Shown: positions 22,177 through 34,149, numbered from the stretch's first letter. The stretch: DNA of 64,000 nucleotides from Agaricus subrufescens (GCA_029945375.1 CM057065.1:1054001-1118000); one strand, 5' to 3'. The notes: generated from the sequence alone by a model not told the origin. Program-made: numbers and translations.

Positions 22177-22496
22177 ACCTCTCTTATACTAGCTCAATGA
22201 CTCGACGAAAGCATGCACCACCATTCAATGCCGACACGGTGACTGTGGAATGCACTCCTTTGGCCTTCGACGAAAGCATGCACCACCATTCAATGCTGAC
22301 ACGGTGACTGTGGAATGCACAGAGTACCTCCTTTGGCCTGACAGCAAGGATTACGATTGAGTAAATGCCATAAAAACTCAATCGAGACCGGTGTAACCAA
22401 GGCCGGTATGCCGTTCTCTTGTCTATGTGAGCGTAACTCAAGCAATAGCCCACTCAACTCACCAATTACACCTTTGAGCAGCCACGCATTTTGACA
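22177..22496 (+). promoter_or_regulatory. Remaining upstream region of the Plavaka transposase
   Basis: About 320 bases separate A1 from the transposase ATG. Together with 13814-13857 this was the shared divergent promoter region of the two Plavaka genes. It contains a 2-copy 65-base tandem repeat at 22203-22340. Confidence 0.5.
22203..22340 (+). repeat. Two-copy 65-bp tandem repeat
   Basis: Units begin CGACGAAAGCATGCACCACC at 22203 and 22268. The second unit differs by one substitution (GCCGAC to GCTGAC) and a short insertion near its end. Confidence 0.75.
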
Positions 22497-23734
22497 ATGA
22501 TTTGTCCCACATGCAAAATCATCATCCGACATCGTGGGCTGCAGAGTCATCTTCGAAGTGCTAAAAACTGTCAATGTCAGCAGTATTTTGAACGCCAAGC
22601 TAAACAACTTGGCGAAAATTGTACTGTAGAGGCAGGCAGACTACCAGCATGTAAGTTCTCTTCCATGATAGTGGTTGCTTCTTCTGACAGGCCAATGTTA
22701 GCTTTTGATGAAACGGGTGATATCTTTGGAGATTATCACACATACCTTCATGAAGATCATGACAAAGGTGAGGAGATGGACATAGACAAAAGGGAACCCA
22801 CTGCAGACACGGATAGTGATGAACATGAAAATGAAGATAGCGATGACTCTGGTGACCTCGACAGCATCGAGCCAGAACAACTTCAAGTTGATGTTGATGA
22901 CAGTGACGAAGATGTCGAAGCTGACTCAGAGGACGAAGTGCAATGCAGAGTGTATGATGCGAGTTGCAAGTTATATGACTCACTGGTCATTTCTCGATTT
23001 CCCAGCAATGCAGGAATGGTACATGGTCTTGAACATCGGAACGAAGGGGGGGGAATGGGGGAATCAAACTTAGATGAGATATACATGCCATTCTCATCGA
23101 AGATGGAATGGGAGCTCGTGAGGTAGGCAAAGGAGCGTGGCCCGAGTTCAACTGCATTCACCGATCTGGTGTCCATCAAGGGGGTAAGCGAATGTAAATA
23201 TCTCTGGTACTGTGTAAACAACTCACCGAAATCATACTCCATAGATTTCCAAACAGTTGGGCCTCTCCTTCAAATCATCTGTTGAACTGAACAATATCAT
23301 TGATGAAAAGTTGCCGAATGTGCGGCCTCTGTTCACTCGTCATCAAGTTGTAGTGGGCTCTGAACAATGTGATGTCTATTTCCAAGATGTTATTCAATGC
23401 ATTCAGGCGCTGCTATATGACAACAGGCTCTCACCGCATATGATCTTTACTCCAGAAAAGCACTATACAGACGAGTCAAAAACAATTCGAATGTATCACG
23501 ATATGCACACAGCAAAGTGGTGGTGGGCTATGCAGGTTCGTTCCTTCAACTATTCCAGTCTTCTCATCAGCAACCGATATCCCACAGAAGGAAATTGAGA
23601 AGCACTCACCTGGAGGCTCGATCATCCCGGTCATAGTTTCAACGGACAAGACACAACTCACTCTGTTTCGCAACAAAAGCACTTACCCGGTTTATCTCAC
23701 AATCGGGAATGTTCCAAAGGAAATTCGACGTAAG

Positions 23735-24026
23735 TGTTACGACCTTATAGCGATTAGCTCAGGTTGCAACTTAAGGCAAAGACTTGAGAGCGATAAGGGA
23801 ATATAGCGAGTTGGTAAAGCGTAGGGAAATACAGAGTATAACTACGCTACTTATAGAGGAGTTGACTACCTAATAATAGAAGTAGAAAACGGGCTGAATA
23901 AGTATGCCCGAGGCGTCTGACTAACGATGAGAACAAGTACACAAAACAGGCAAGGCGAGCATATGGAAGTGGCGCGATAGCACATGGGCCTGGGTCAGGG
24001 GACGGTAGTGGAAATAGATCGTAACA
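23735..24026 (-). repeat. B1 3' LTR
   Basis: 292 bases, begins TGTTACGACCTTATAGCG and ends GATCGTAACA on the plus strand. It matches 54199-54490 closely and the B2 LTRs more distantly. Confidence 0.85.
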
Positions 24027-24066
24027 TCACCCTCCGTTCAGGCTTCGGATTCCGATCGAAGCAACG

Positions 24067-24990
24067 TTAGACGTGCGCAAAGAGGTTGTTCAAGAGTTTC
24101 CTCTTGGTGTCAGCCATAATCCATTGGTCGGTTTTCTCGTTGAAACCGATGAAGTGAGGGGCGTTGTCTCGTCCTCCTACAATGATGCGCGCGGGTAATC
24201 CTTTGAAGGTTTCGTCCTTTCCTTTCTTCATCAGCAGGACGGTGAGGATAACGTTCCAGTATGCAGTTCTTTCTCCGGGAGATTTGTATCGGCTATTGTT
24301 GTGGGCAAACGCATAGGCGGTGGGGGGTTTGATTTCGGTAGGTAAGGCGGTGGGAGGGATAAAGTTCAGGTAACGGTGGAGACAATCGGCTTCTTCGGCT
24401 AGCTCGGGGGAGTGGATATTGGAGATTCGGTCCAAACCCGGGGGTTTGTTTTCCTTGTCGGAGTCTTCGTCCATGGGATTGTCTTCCTGCTTCGGAATGG
24501 GCAAGGGGGTGGGGTCAGGGATGGGTATGACTTCGGTTGGCGGAGTGTTGGGTCTGGTTTCGGGTTCCAGTCGATAGAGTTTGCAGATTGCGTCCGCGGC
24601 AGCTAGTTCTTCGGCGGATCCGACTCGATCTAGAACATCGAGCATTCTGGCTGAGTGACAGGCGATAGAGTGAGCGTTGAATTCAATGTGGGTGCTGGTT
24701 ATTTTGTTTAATTCCGAGAGGATTTTGTTGAAGTGTTCGGCTACGATTCCTTTGTCTCCTCCACACAACCTGATAGGGGAGATTACTGTTCCTGCGATGT
24801 TCTGAGCGTTGTTGTTTAGTTGTATGATGGAGGCTCCTATTTCTCGGAGTTGTGCCATGGCGTGTAGGATTCTAAGGAGGTAGCGACGTCGGGAGAGGGT
24901 AGAGTGTCTTCGTTGGATGTATTCGGCGTGCATGGCTTGGTCAACGGGGATGGCGATGGTGCGTAGGGTCGGGTTGGTACTGGGGTTCAT
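24067..24990 (-). CDS. B1 ORF-Y, accessory gene of family B
   Basis: A 307-codon frame with ATG at 24990-24988. I do not recognise a domain. The Pro/acidic middle contains PMDEDSDKENKPP, followed by a conserved C-terminal block: YLNFIPPT, YAFAHNN, DNAPHFIGFNEKTDQWI, ADTKRK. The B2 counterpart has the same size and the same motifs but low overall identity, unlike pol. A TATAAAA box lies at 25086-25092, about 100 bases upstream. It sits in the env position of the element; no signal peptide or clear membrane span is visible. Confidence 0.62.
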   Translation of the reverse strand: MNPSTNPTLRTIAIPVDQAMHAEYIQRRHSTLSRRRYLLRILHAMAQLREIGASIIQLNNNAQNIAGTVISPIRLCGGDKGIVAEHFNKILSELNKITSTHIEFNAHSIACHSARMLDVLDRVGSAEELAAADAICKLYRLEPETRPNTPPTEVIPIPDPTPLPIPKQEDNPMDEDSDKENKPPGLDRISNIHSPELAEEADCLHRYLNFIPPTALPTEIKPPTAYAFAHNNSRYKSPGERTAYWNVILTVLLMKKGKDETFKGLPARIIVGGRDNAPHFIGFNEKTDQWIMADTKRKLLNNLFAHV

Positions 24991-25085
24991 GCTGGCTAGG
25001 AGTTCAAGCAGAGGGGCGTATTTAGCAGTGAGCGCAATGTTGGGCAGATTTGGGATGAGAAAAGAAAAAAAAAGGAACGGTCTGG

Positions 25086-25092
25086 TTTTATA
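25086..25092 (-). promoter_or_regulatory. Internal TATA box before B1 ORF-Y
   Basis: TATAAAA on the minus strand, about 100 bases upstream of the ORF-Y ATG. B2 has the same motif about 90 bases upstream of its ORF-Y. Confidence 0.5.
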
Positions 25093-25120
25093 TTATTCCT
25101 TCCTCCCTATTAGGCAACTT

Positions 25121-25594
25121 CTACTGTTGCTGATTGTTTTCTTCTGCCGGTGCTTCCCATCCGTCTCCCCATGTTCCATTTGCGGCCCATCCGTGGGCAT
25201 TCGGGTTAATCTCCTCGGTGAGATCTTTCAGCTCGTCTTCCATCATCTGCAACTTTCTTATGATCTTCTTGATCAGCTGCCTCTCCTTCCTCATGACCTT
25301 TACCATGTGGTCCTTTTCTTCTTCACTCGCCGGGTTTACTCCTTTTGGACGATCGTAGATGAGTGGGACGTAGGTGTGGGCGTAACGGTTGTCCACGTCC
25401 GTTACTGCGCTGTAGATTTCGATGAGCTCTCGTTTGGTGGAGCTCCGGAAAGAATCAATGATGAGGTTATGGTAGGCCTCTTGTTCGGGGGTGGTGAGGG
25501 TTTCGGCGGTGTTCTGGGTGCTCATGATGTCTTCTTCGAACCAATAGACGATGCTATACCGGTGGTAGTGTGGTTGGTTTCCTTTTATACTCAT
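25121..25594 (-). CDS. B1 ORF-X, accessory gene of family B
   Basis: The open frame of 157 codons starts at an ATG overlapping the pol stop (ATGA, 25594-25591). The ATG conserved in B2 is at 25525-25523 (MSTQNTAE). The product has EAYHNLIIDSFRSS, DVDNRYAHTYVPL and a charged, probably helical middle (RKERQLIKKIIRKLQMMEDE). It ends GWAANGTWGDGW then Gln-rich. No known domain. The conservation with B2 favours a real gene. A TATAAAAGG lies about 60 bases upstream of the shared ATG. Confidence 0.62.
   Translation of the reverse strand: MSIKGNQPHYHRYSIVYWFEEDIMSTQNTAETLTTPEQEAYHNLIIDSFRSSTKRELIEIYSAVTDVDNRYAHTYVPLIYDRPKGVNPASEEEKDHMVKVMRKERQLIKKIIRKLQMMEDELKDLTEEINPNAHGWAANGTWGDGWEAPAEENNQQQ
25581..25590 (-). 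promoter_or_regulatory. Internal TATA box before B1 ORF-X
   Basis: GTATAAAAGG on the minus strand, directly after the pol stop and about 64 bases before the conserved ORF-X ATG. The same spacing occurs in B2 (42731-42740). Confidence 0.5.
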
Positions 25595-28500
25595 AGGAGG
25601 TTGTTGAGTTTTCTATATTCGGATAAGATATCTTGTGCGTTCCCAAGGTCGGCTGCGGATTGCCACGTATCCTCGGAGTTGTCGTATCCTTTCCAGTGTA
25701 CCAGGTATTGAGTTCCTTGGCCTTTCTTCCTATGTCCGCGGATTTCCTCTACTTCGTATTCTTCTTCGTCGTTAATGATATCTGGTGGGGGTGGAGGTGG
25801 AGCCTTTTGACAGTTGTATTTGGGTTCATTGAATTTCGTGAGAAGAGAAGAATGGAAGGTGTCGTGTATGGCCCAGGTTTCGGGTAATTTTAGACAGAAT
25901 GAGGTTTCTCCAACGGGTTCTAGAATTTCGAACGGTCCATATCTTTTGTTGTCAAATTTTCCTGAAGGGCGTTTTGATCGTATGTTTGTTGCTTCTAAGA
26001 AAACCAAGTCTCCTTTGGATAAGGGGTGCTTCTGTCGTTTCAGATTTCCATGTTCGGACATGATGGAGTTGTATTCTTCTAGAGCTGCTCGTGCTTCATT
26101 TCGGGTTTTTTCTAGTTCCGCGGTAAATTTGTTGGTCATGGGGTTGTCCGAGTTAACGGTTAGGTTTCCTTTCCACGGGTGGATACCATAAGTGAGGAAG
26201 AACGGGGTTTGCTTGGTTGCGGCATGGGTTTTGTCATTATATTGGAATTCCGCGGTGGGGAGCCACTTTGCCCAGTCGTTTTGTTTGTAGTTGACGAAGT
26301 TTCGCAGGTAGGTTTCGACTTCTTGGTTAATCCTTTCGGTTTGACCGTCGGTTTGGGGGTGGTAGGCGGTAGACAGGTTTCTTTCAATTCCTAGGGCAGA
26401 GCATAATTCCTTCATAAATTTGGAGGCGAACTGGGGGCCTCTATCACTGATGATACGCTTGGGTATTCCGTGTATGCGCCAGATGTCCTTCTTGTAGATT
26501 TCGGCTAGTTGTCTTGATGTGAGAGAAGTTTCGGTGGGAATGAGGTGGATCATTTTGGAGAAGCAGTCGACAATCACGAGTATGGCATCGTGGTTCTCGG
26601 ATTTGGGTAGAGGGCCTATCATATCTATGGATATTTCTTGCCATGGTGTTTCGGGGATGGGTAGGGGTTTGAGGGGCGTGTGACCGGGATGTCGGTTGAT
26701 TTTGTTTTTCTGGCATTCGGTACATCCTTTCACAAATCTTTTGACGTCTGTTTTGATCGTGGGCCACCAGTAGGTTCATTTCACAAGTTCGAGCATGCGG
26801 TAGGACCCAGGGTGTCCGATATCAGGTGGATCGTGGTGGTCCGAAAGTATGGACTCTCGCAGTTTGGGTTCGTCTGGTACATAAATTTTTGCATCTCGGT
26901 AGATGATGCCGCTTTCTTCCCAGAAACGATCTGGTCTCTTGTTCTTTTCTTGGATGACGCGGTTTTCTAGATGTTTGGAGTTACTGATTTGTTTTAGGAC
27001 GTCGGGGTCCGCGGAGATCGAGAAGTTTCGGTTTAGGAGCATGGTGGTTTCCAATGAGGTGGGTATTTCGGATAAGGTCCGCAGGATGATGCGGTCTTTG
27101 AACATCTCAATTTGGGTTTCTTCCTCAGGGTTTTCGTGTCGGAAAAGTCTGGATAGGATATCGGCTTTGACGTTAGTTTTGCCGGGAATGTGTCGGAGTA
27201 AGTAGTCGTATTCTTGCAGCATGAGGTACCATCGGGCTTGGCGGGCGTTTAGTTTTTGTGGTTCACGGAAGTATTTGAGGTTTTCATGGTCGGTCCAGAT
27301 TTCGAATTGATGTTTGGCGTCTAGCAGGTAGTGTCTCCAGTTCTTGATTGCTTTGATTATGGCGAGAAGTTCTTTGTCGTAGATTTCGTAGTTCTTTTCT
27401 GCATCGGTGAGGGCTTTGGACATGAAGGCCACTGGGTGCCATTTTCCTTCTTGTTCTTGGGATAAGACTGCTCCGATTCCTACATTGGATGCGTCGGTTT
27501 CGAGTCTGAATTTTCCTTCGTTGTCTGGCAGGGCTAGGACGGGTTCGTTGGTGATGGCGGTTTTGATGGCTTCGAAGGCGTTTTGTTCCTCGGTGGTCCA
27601 TTTCCAGGGTTTTGGGGTTTTTCCTCCCTTCAAGGCATTGAGCGGTGCGGCGAGAGTGCTAAAGTCCTGAATAAATCGTCGGTAGAAATTCGCGAAGCCG
27701 ATAAACCGTTCGATGTCTTTTACGCAGGTCGGCGTTTTCCAGTTTCGAACTGATTCGACCTTTTCGGTTTCCATGCTTGCTTGTCCGTCGCCTATGACCG
27801 TTCCAAGCATCGAGATCTTAGTTGCATTAAATTCGCACTTGGTTCGTTTGAAGCATAGATTGTTCTCATCCGCTATTTTTAGGAATCATAGTGTTCGTTC
27901 TTCCAGTTCAGGGATTGAGTCGGCAGGAATGGCAAAATCGTCTATGTAGTTGACTAAAGAACCGTCTTGGATCATTTCTCTGAAGATGGTGGTCATCCAG
28001 CGAGAGAAGGTGGCTGGTGAGTTGCACATTCCGAAGAACATGACCGTTGGTTCGAAGAGTCCTCTATTGGTGAGGATGGCACCTTTCCATTCGTCTCCTT
28101 CCTTGATTCGTACGTTGTTGTAACCCCAGATGATGTCCAGTTTGTTGAAGTATTTGGCGTGTTTCAATTTCCCAATGACTTCACTGATTAGAGGTAAGGG
28201 GGTTTTGTCTTTTATGGTAACCGTGTTGAGTTTGCGATAGTCCTGACACAACCTTAGTGAACCGTCTTTTTTGGGTACAAAGAAGCATGGGGCCGCGTAG
28301 GGACTTTTGGATGGTCGGATGCGTTTGGTAGCGAGGTTTTCATCCAGGAACTTGTTGAGTTCGATTTCTTCTTTCGGAGTCATTTCGTAAACCTTTGCGT
28401 CGATTTCGTTAGGGGCGTCTGGTAGTAGGTTGACCTCGTGATCCCATTGGGTTCGTTTCGGTAATTTGTCAAAGTTCTTTTTGTTGAAGAGGTGGGTGTA

Positions 28501-29209
28501 CGGTCTCATGTATTCAGGTAGGTCGAGGGGGTTGGTCGGGTCGGGTTCTTTTTCTTCTTCGAATCTTCCCATTTGGTTTGGAGGCGTCGTAGGTGTTCGG
28601 TAGTGAGAAGTTGGTGTGTTTGATCGAACACTCGGGTGGGCATCTTGAGAAGGTTACAGTTCCTCGGTTCCAGTCGATTTCCGGGTTATGTTTGGTTAAC
28701 CAGTCATGTCCAATAAAAATATCTGCTGAGTCTAGTTCGGCTACTACTGCGTCGATGGTTTCTTGGTGTCCTTCTATGTTTAGGTCCAGATTGACGAATT
28801 TAGTGATGGGTTCTTTTCCGCTTGGGGTTCCATCAGCGTTGGTTGCCTGGATGGGATGGTCGAGTTTGTGGGTGGGAATTTTCTGTTTATAGACGGTTCG
28901 TTTGTCGATGCAAGTGTGGGTGCATCCAGAGTCGAGCATGGTTTTGGCTTGGAACGTTTCTCCGTTAGGTTTGGTGATTTCGGGTTTGAGTATTAACTCC
29001 TGCACTCCTAGTCGTTTCTGAGGGCAAACATATCGATTTCTCATACGGCTAGATACATTGGTTCGCGAGTTCGTGCCTACTCCGAACCTTTGGGAAAATC
29101 CTGTTGAGTTTCTTCGGCAGTTCCTTCTTCTCCGGTGGTGATGGCACGAATCTTGGTTTGCTTCTTGGGGCTTCGGCAGACTTTGGCGATGTGGCCCGGT
29201 TTGCCACAA
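25591..29209 (-). pseudogene. pol: B1 pol, disrupted
   Basis: Homologous along its length to intact B2 pol: protease [21 protein letters not shown], RNase H LETDASNVGIGAVLS, integrase GCTECQKNK, SIDMIG, SDRGPQFA and QTERINQE, chromodomain YEVEEIRGHRKK with LVHWKGYD. Lesions relative to B2: TGA at 27888-27886 and TGA at 26778-26776, both where B2 has CGA, and a 1-base deletion near 28565. The start overlaps gag by about 130 bases in the -1 frame, suggesting frameshift expression. Confidence 0.8.
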
Positions 29210-29647
29210 TTATAGCATTCGATGTTGGATTTAAATCCTTGGCTTCGGCATTCTTTCTTTATGTGGCCAAATTTGCCGCATTTGAGGCATTTGGGTTTGC
29301 CGTTGGCATCCCATTCTAACTTTCTAGCTCCAATTTCCATGGGTTGTCCGTTACCTCCGTAGGTGACTCCGGTAGCGGTGCGGTGGTCGTTTCGTCGTCT
29401 TTCTGTGTCTTCCCATCCCTTCCCAACAGATCCGATGGCAGCGATCCATCCTTTGAGAGAGGTGGGAATGGCGTTCGGGGGGTAACCCAAAATGGTGTGG
29501 ATACATCTGATCTGGTGTGTTGTTTCAGGAGGTAGAGCGCGTGGTCTTCGCTAGATTTGGATTGATGGACGAGGGTGGTGAATTTGACAAGGAAGTCGTT
29601 GGTGTGAAGATTTCCTTGTTTAAAGGATTCAATCTTATCCTTGGCGA
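29077..29647 (-). pseudogene. gag: B1 gag, C-terminal part
   Basis: Encodes the segment KDKIESFK onward with two CCHC knuckles, CLKCGKFGHIKKEC and CYNCGKPGHIAKVC, and ends DFPKGSE. The N-terminal part is 24 kb away at 53562-54120 because A2 (plus the extra unit) interrupts the gene at GGCGA. A short frame change is present near 29490-29520. Confidence 0.75.
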
Positions 29648-30188
29648 TGTTATGATTTCAATTTCTTTTCTTATCTAATATGCCTACCTTTGCTGATGTA
29701 ATTGTATCGAATATTGTTTCTCTTTTCTTATGTAATATTTCTCAGTCAGCAAAGTCAAGAATCTTCCGACTCACAGTTATGAGTCGTTCTGACTTATATT
29801 GACTTGAAGAACTTATATGACTTGATACGACTCATTATGATTAGTTATGACTTATTATGACTAGTTACGACTGGATATGACTCTTATTAGTATTACATAA
29901 GTAGATACTTGCTGTGGTATATAAACCCCTCAACTCGACCATGTAGAAACAACGTTTCTACTTGGTTAGGTGGAGACTAATACTAAGCCTTTATCTAAAA
30001 GCTTTAGAACCTATAAGTCTTAATTGCTAAGCTCCTCTCTCTTGCTTGTATAATCGTCTCAGTATTATTACCTTTGAAGTTGAACCTCCATTCAACCGAG
30101 AAGGCTCCTTTGATACATCTATCAGTAACTGTGTTATCGGTAGTGACGTATCGCCCCAGCTTAGGACCGGGCCGGGGTCACTATAACA
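29648..30188 (+). repeat. LTR of the duplicated family A fragment
   Basis: Begins TGTTATGATTTC, ends GGTCACTATAACA; nearly identical to the LTR at 38162-38701. Contains the TATATAAA box and the self-priming start region. Confidence 0.85.
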
Positions 30189-30428
30189 TTAAGTAGAAAC
30201 GTTCCTTCTCCGTTGCTTGGAGACGAAACCGTTTGCTGCCCCATAAAACCCTAAACAAACGCTAGCGATCGTCAATTTTAGGGGTCGTAATAAAAGCACA
30301 AAGCTGTCCAAAAACTATTTGTGTTATTATTACGGGAGATTGACGGCACCTGCCAACTAGGGAAATATTGAGCCTTAAGCCGGCTTGTAAAATATAGGGA
30401 CGGTTGTTGTACCGACTGCAGACCGTAA

Positions 30429-32304
30429 TTGAAGTCTAGCAGGTCACATAACACAACTGTAGGAGGCCTGAAGAGGCTAGAGAACCCTAGTGAATCTCAG
30501 GTTACCGGAATCGGTACTGACAAAGTCACGAAGTCCAGTACAGAGTTTGGAACGACTATAAACGGATCTAGTACTGTGGAAGGAACGATCAGAAGTCCAG
30601 AGAAAGACTATAAACTGTCTAGTACAACTTGTCTGAAAAGACTTAAATCCGCCTTTATAAAGGGAAAGGATAAACTGCCAGCGGGAGACGAGAATCAAAT
30701 CTCACCAGCTGAAGGGTATAAATACATATCAACTAACAAAGATAACTTAGGCACCATAGACGGAATAAACGTAAAAACTAAAATTACCACAACTGAATCA
30801 GAAGTTACCAATTCAGTCGAAATCAATACACCCACATCAAAAACAATTAAAATAAAAGTGACATCATCACGGAACAACCAAACCCCATCCAATTCTTCAG
30901 CACTAATCTCCAAACAACTGTCTACTTCAGCACCGCAAAAAGTGTCTGGTACTATATCAAAGAATCAGACGGAAAGAGATATCAGTGCATTGATCAAAAG
31001 GCAATCGAACAAGAACATCAGCTTGCCGTTATCAGACAAATTAATAGGGAATACCCCTCAGAAGCGGATCGAGAAATTAAGCGAAAACTTATCGGAACTA
31101 ACGAACTTTACGAAGGATTTCTTTCAAGTTCAGGATCAGGACTACCCGAAAATTATTCAGCGCTTGGAGAAACTCCACGACAAAGAAGCTCTAATAAAGG
31201 AAAACAATCTCAACAAATTAGCCCAACAAACACAGGAACTCAGAAAACAATACTACACACCAAAAGCCGTAGTCACTCAAGACCACCAACACCACCACAA
31301 CCCCCAACACAACCTAATTCACCACCAAGAACACCAAGTCCGCCCAGACCACCAACACCACCAAGAAGATCACCGTCAGGAACACCAAGCCCACCAGGAT
31401 CACCACCAAGAACACCAAGCCCACCAAGACAACCAATGGCAACAATCAAGTTCGAGAAACCCAAGTCTACTATGGAGACCCAAAGCATTATAACACATGG
31501 ATCGAAGAATGTGACATCTACTTCGAATCCCTCAACATCACGGACAACAGAACAAAAATCTTTTTCATACTCGGATTACTCAAAGGATCAGCAGCGGATT
31601 GGAAACAAGACTGGTTCAAAACAAACCAAGCAAACCCAGGAACCTATGCAGATTTCAAATCAGCAATGGAACAAGCGTTCGCCCCAATCCAGAGAAAACA
31701 AGACCTCGAAAGGCAACTCAGAGCCATCAGACAGACACATGGAATGGACATCCAATCATACAACAGCAAATTCTCAGTCCTCAAGAGCCAATCTGGAATT
31801 ACAGATGACACCGTCCTCTGCTCGTATTTTTATAGCCAAGTTAGATTCAATCAGAAGAAGCACTCAGGCAACAACCACAAGACTTACAAGCTTGGAAAAC
31901 CGCTGCCAGAGCTGCCGAAGATATCGAGATCATCAAAAACAGATACAGAAAGCAATCTAAGCTACCAAACAACTATAAGTCATCAAGGAACCACAGTAAA
32001 ACCAAACATAAGCGACAAAACCCAAGATATGCTCCATACAATCACAATCCAGTCAGACAAAGAAGCGAATGGGACATGGACGTTGGACGCACTCACCTAT
32101 GCAATCAATGAGCTCGATATCCACACAGATGACAATGAAACCTCAGGATCCGAAGAATCCTACAGTGACAGTGAAGAAGAAGATTACAAAGATGAACAAG
32201 CCAACCACATTAGACAAAGAAATTCAAACCGAAAAGACAATCGAATCCTTTGTCAATACAATCTTCACACCAGAACAGAAACAAGCCTTACGACGCGGAG
32301 AATG
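30429..32304 (+). pseudogene. gag: Leader and gag fragment of the family A duplicate
   Basis: Matches A2 leader and gag, but small deletions break it. Examples are loss of six bases near 31040, a 1-base loss after FEKP near 31460 that shifts the frame, and a rearranged stretch near 31826. Cut at 32304 by a family B LTR in front of the zinc knuckle. Confidence 0.7.
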
Positions 32305-32616
32305 TGTTACGACCTTATAGCGATTAGCTCAGGTTGCAACTAAGGCAAAGACTTGAGAGCGATAAGGGAATATAGCGAGTTGGTAAAGCGTAAGGAATAC
32401 AGAGTATAACTACGCTACTTATAGAAGAGTCGACTACCTAATAATAGAAGGAGAAGTCGGGCTGAGTAAGTGTACCCGGGTGTCTGACTAACGGTGAGAA
32501 CATGGCTGAGTAAACATGGGAACATATACGCGGATACAGTAATGGTAGCATATGGTTGTGGAGCGGTAGCATGTGGGCCTGGGTCAGGGGACCGATAATA
32601 GAAATAAGTCGTAACA
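32305..32616 (-). repeat. LTR of the middle family B copy
   Basis: 312 bases; begins TGTTACGACC and ends GTCGTAACA. It resembles the 314-base B2 LTRs, not the 292-base B1 LTRs. Confidence 0.82.
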
Positions 32617-33570
32617 TCACCCTCCGTTCAGGCTTCGAGCACCGAGAAGCAATCGGTGAGCGCGAGGAGACTTGGCCTTCTTATCGGCGATTATCCACTT
32701 GTTAGTCTTTTCGCTCCAACCGATAAAGTGGGGGGCATTGTCGTTGCCGGATTTGACGTAGCGGACTTGTTCCCCTTTGTATCGGTCTTCGGTACCGTAG
32801 TTTTTCAACAATGCGGAGAGTATGACGGTCCAGTATGCGGGGCGATATTCGATTTCTCCACCGTGAGCAAAGGTATAGTTGAAAGGAATGGCGAATTCGG
32901 TAGGGTTGGCGAACGGGGGAATGTGTCGGAGATAGGTTTTCAATTTGATCATTTCATCGAGAATGTCGGGGTCGGCGATGTTGCAAACTTTGACTTGTTT
33001 GGTCGGTGCGGGGGGAATATTTTCTTATCCACATTCATCGCGCATGACGGTGGTGTAGTTGGGGACTGGGAGGGGTTCTTCGGGTTCCTGTTCGGGCTCT
33101 GGGGAGCGGGTCTGGTGGGGGCGAACTTTTGATAGGTATCGATCATTCGTTTGGCGGCGCGGTTTCTTCATTTCCTACGTCCGGGAGAGCACGGAGGTGG
33201 TCGATAATGGCGCAGCACATTTTGTGGGATCGATATTCGATGTTCATGGGGATGATGTGGGCGAGGTTCTTCATGACGGCTCCGAAATCAGTGTGGAAGT
33301 CGTCATCATGTCCGATGACGGTGGATCGGTTGTACGGCGGTGAGGCAAGTGGTGTGTATGTTGGTGGCGGTCTCGTGCAGGGTTTTTCCTAGGTTGCGGG
33401 TGTATCCCAGGGCGTGGAGGAGTCTGAGGAGGTGGTGCGGCGTTCGTTGATGTTGTAGACGGAGGAGAGGTAGTCTTCGTGGGGCGTTGATCAAAGAGGG
33501 GGTGGATGTGAGGGGGAATGGAGGGTTGGGCAGTGGAAACAGAGGGTTGGGCGGAGGGTTCATAACTAGA
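32617..33570 (-). pseudogene. ORF-Y remnant, middle B copy
   Basis: Nearly identical to B2 ORF-Y (motifs YTFAHGGEIEYRPAYW, DNAPHFIGW, RYVKSGND) but broken into several frames by one- and two-base losses. Confidence 0.7.
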
Positions 33571-33679
33571 GCTTCGAGGAGAGGGATGTACTTTGAGAGA
33601 GAAATGTTGGGCAGATTGGAAAAAAAGAGCGACAAACGGATTGGGTTTATACTACTTTCCTCCTCCCGATTAGGCGACT

Positions 33680-34089
33680 GTTTACTGTTGCTGATTATCT
33701 CCTTGCGCCACTTCTTGCGGTACCCATCCATCCTCCCACGTTCCTCCGTTAGCGGCCCATCCGAGGGCATTGGGTTTATCTCCTTGGTGAGATCTACCAA
33801 ATCGTTTTCCATCGCTTCCAATTTAGCTCTGATCTTCTTTATCAGCATTCTCTCCGTCCTCATGACCTTGGTCATATGGTCTCTCCTCGGTGGTTGGGGC
33901 ATTTACTCCGGTGGGTCGGTCGAGGACGAGGTAGGTGTGTGCGTAGCGTTGTCGACGTCGGTTACCGCTGCGAGGATTTCTAGCAGCTCACGCTTGGCGG
34001 AACTGCGGAAGAATCGATGATGAGGCTGTGGTAGGCCTCGCGGTCGGTGGAGTTGGTGGAGGCGTCGGTGTTTTGTTGAGTGCTCATGA
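33680..34089 (-). pseudogene. ORF-X remnant, middle B copy
   Basis: Matches B2 ORF-X (TKVMRTERMLIKKIRAKLEA, VDLTKEINP) with frame changes near 33780, 33890 and 34010. The TATAAAAGG upstream at about 34143-34152 is kept. Confidence 0.68.
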
Positions 34090-34149
34090 TGTCTTCTTCG
34101 AACCAATAGACGAATGCTATACCGTTGGCAGAGAACTGATATTCCTTTT

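Larger units (their letters stand above)
29648..32304 (+). mobile_element. Partial second copy of the family A left part (A-left duplicate)
   Basis: Starts with a 541-base family A LTR (29648-30188) preceded by GGCGA and runs through leader and gag. It ends exactly at GAATG where a family B LTR begins. Both junctions are identical to those of A2 at 38162 and 40848. It has no pol and no right LTR of its own, so it is a duplicated fragment rather than an independent insertion. Confidence 0.78.

Noticed and set aside
24917..25711. 264-codon plus-strand ORF over ORF-X and ORF-Y of B1
   Set aside because: It is antisense to conserved frames, has no recognisable motif, and the counterparts in B2 and the middle copy are shorter and different.
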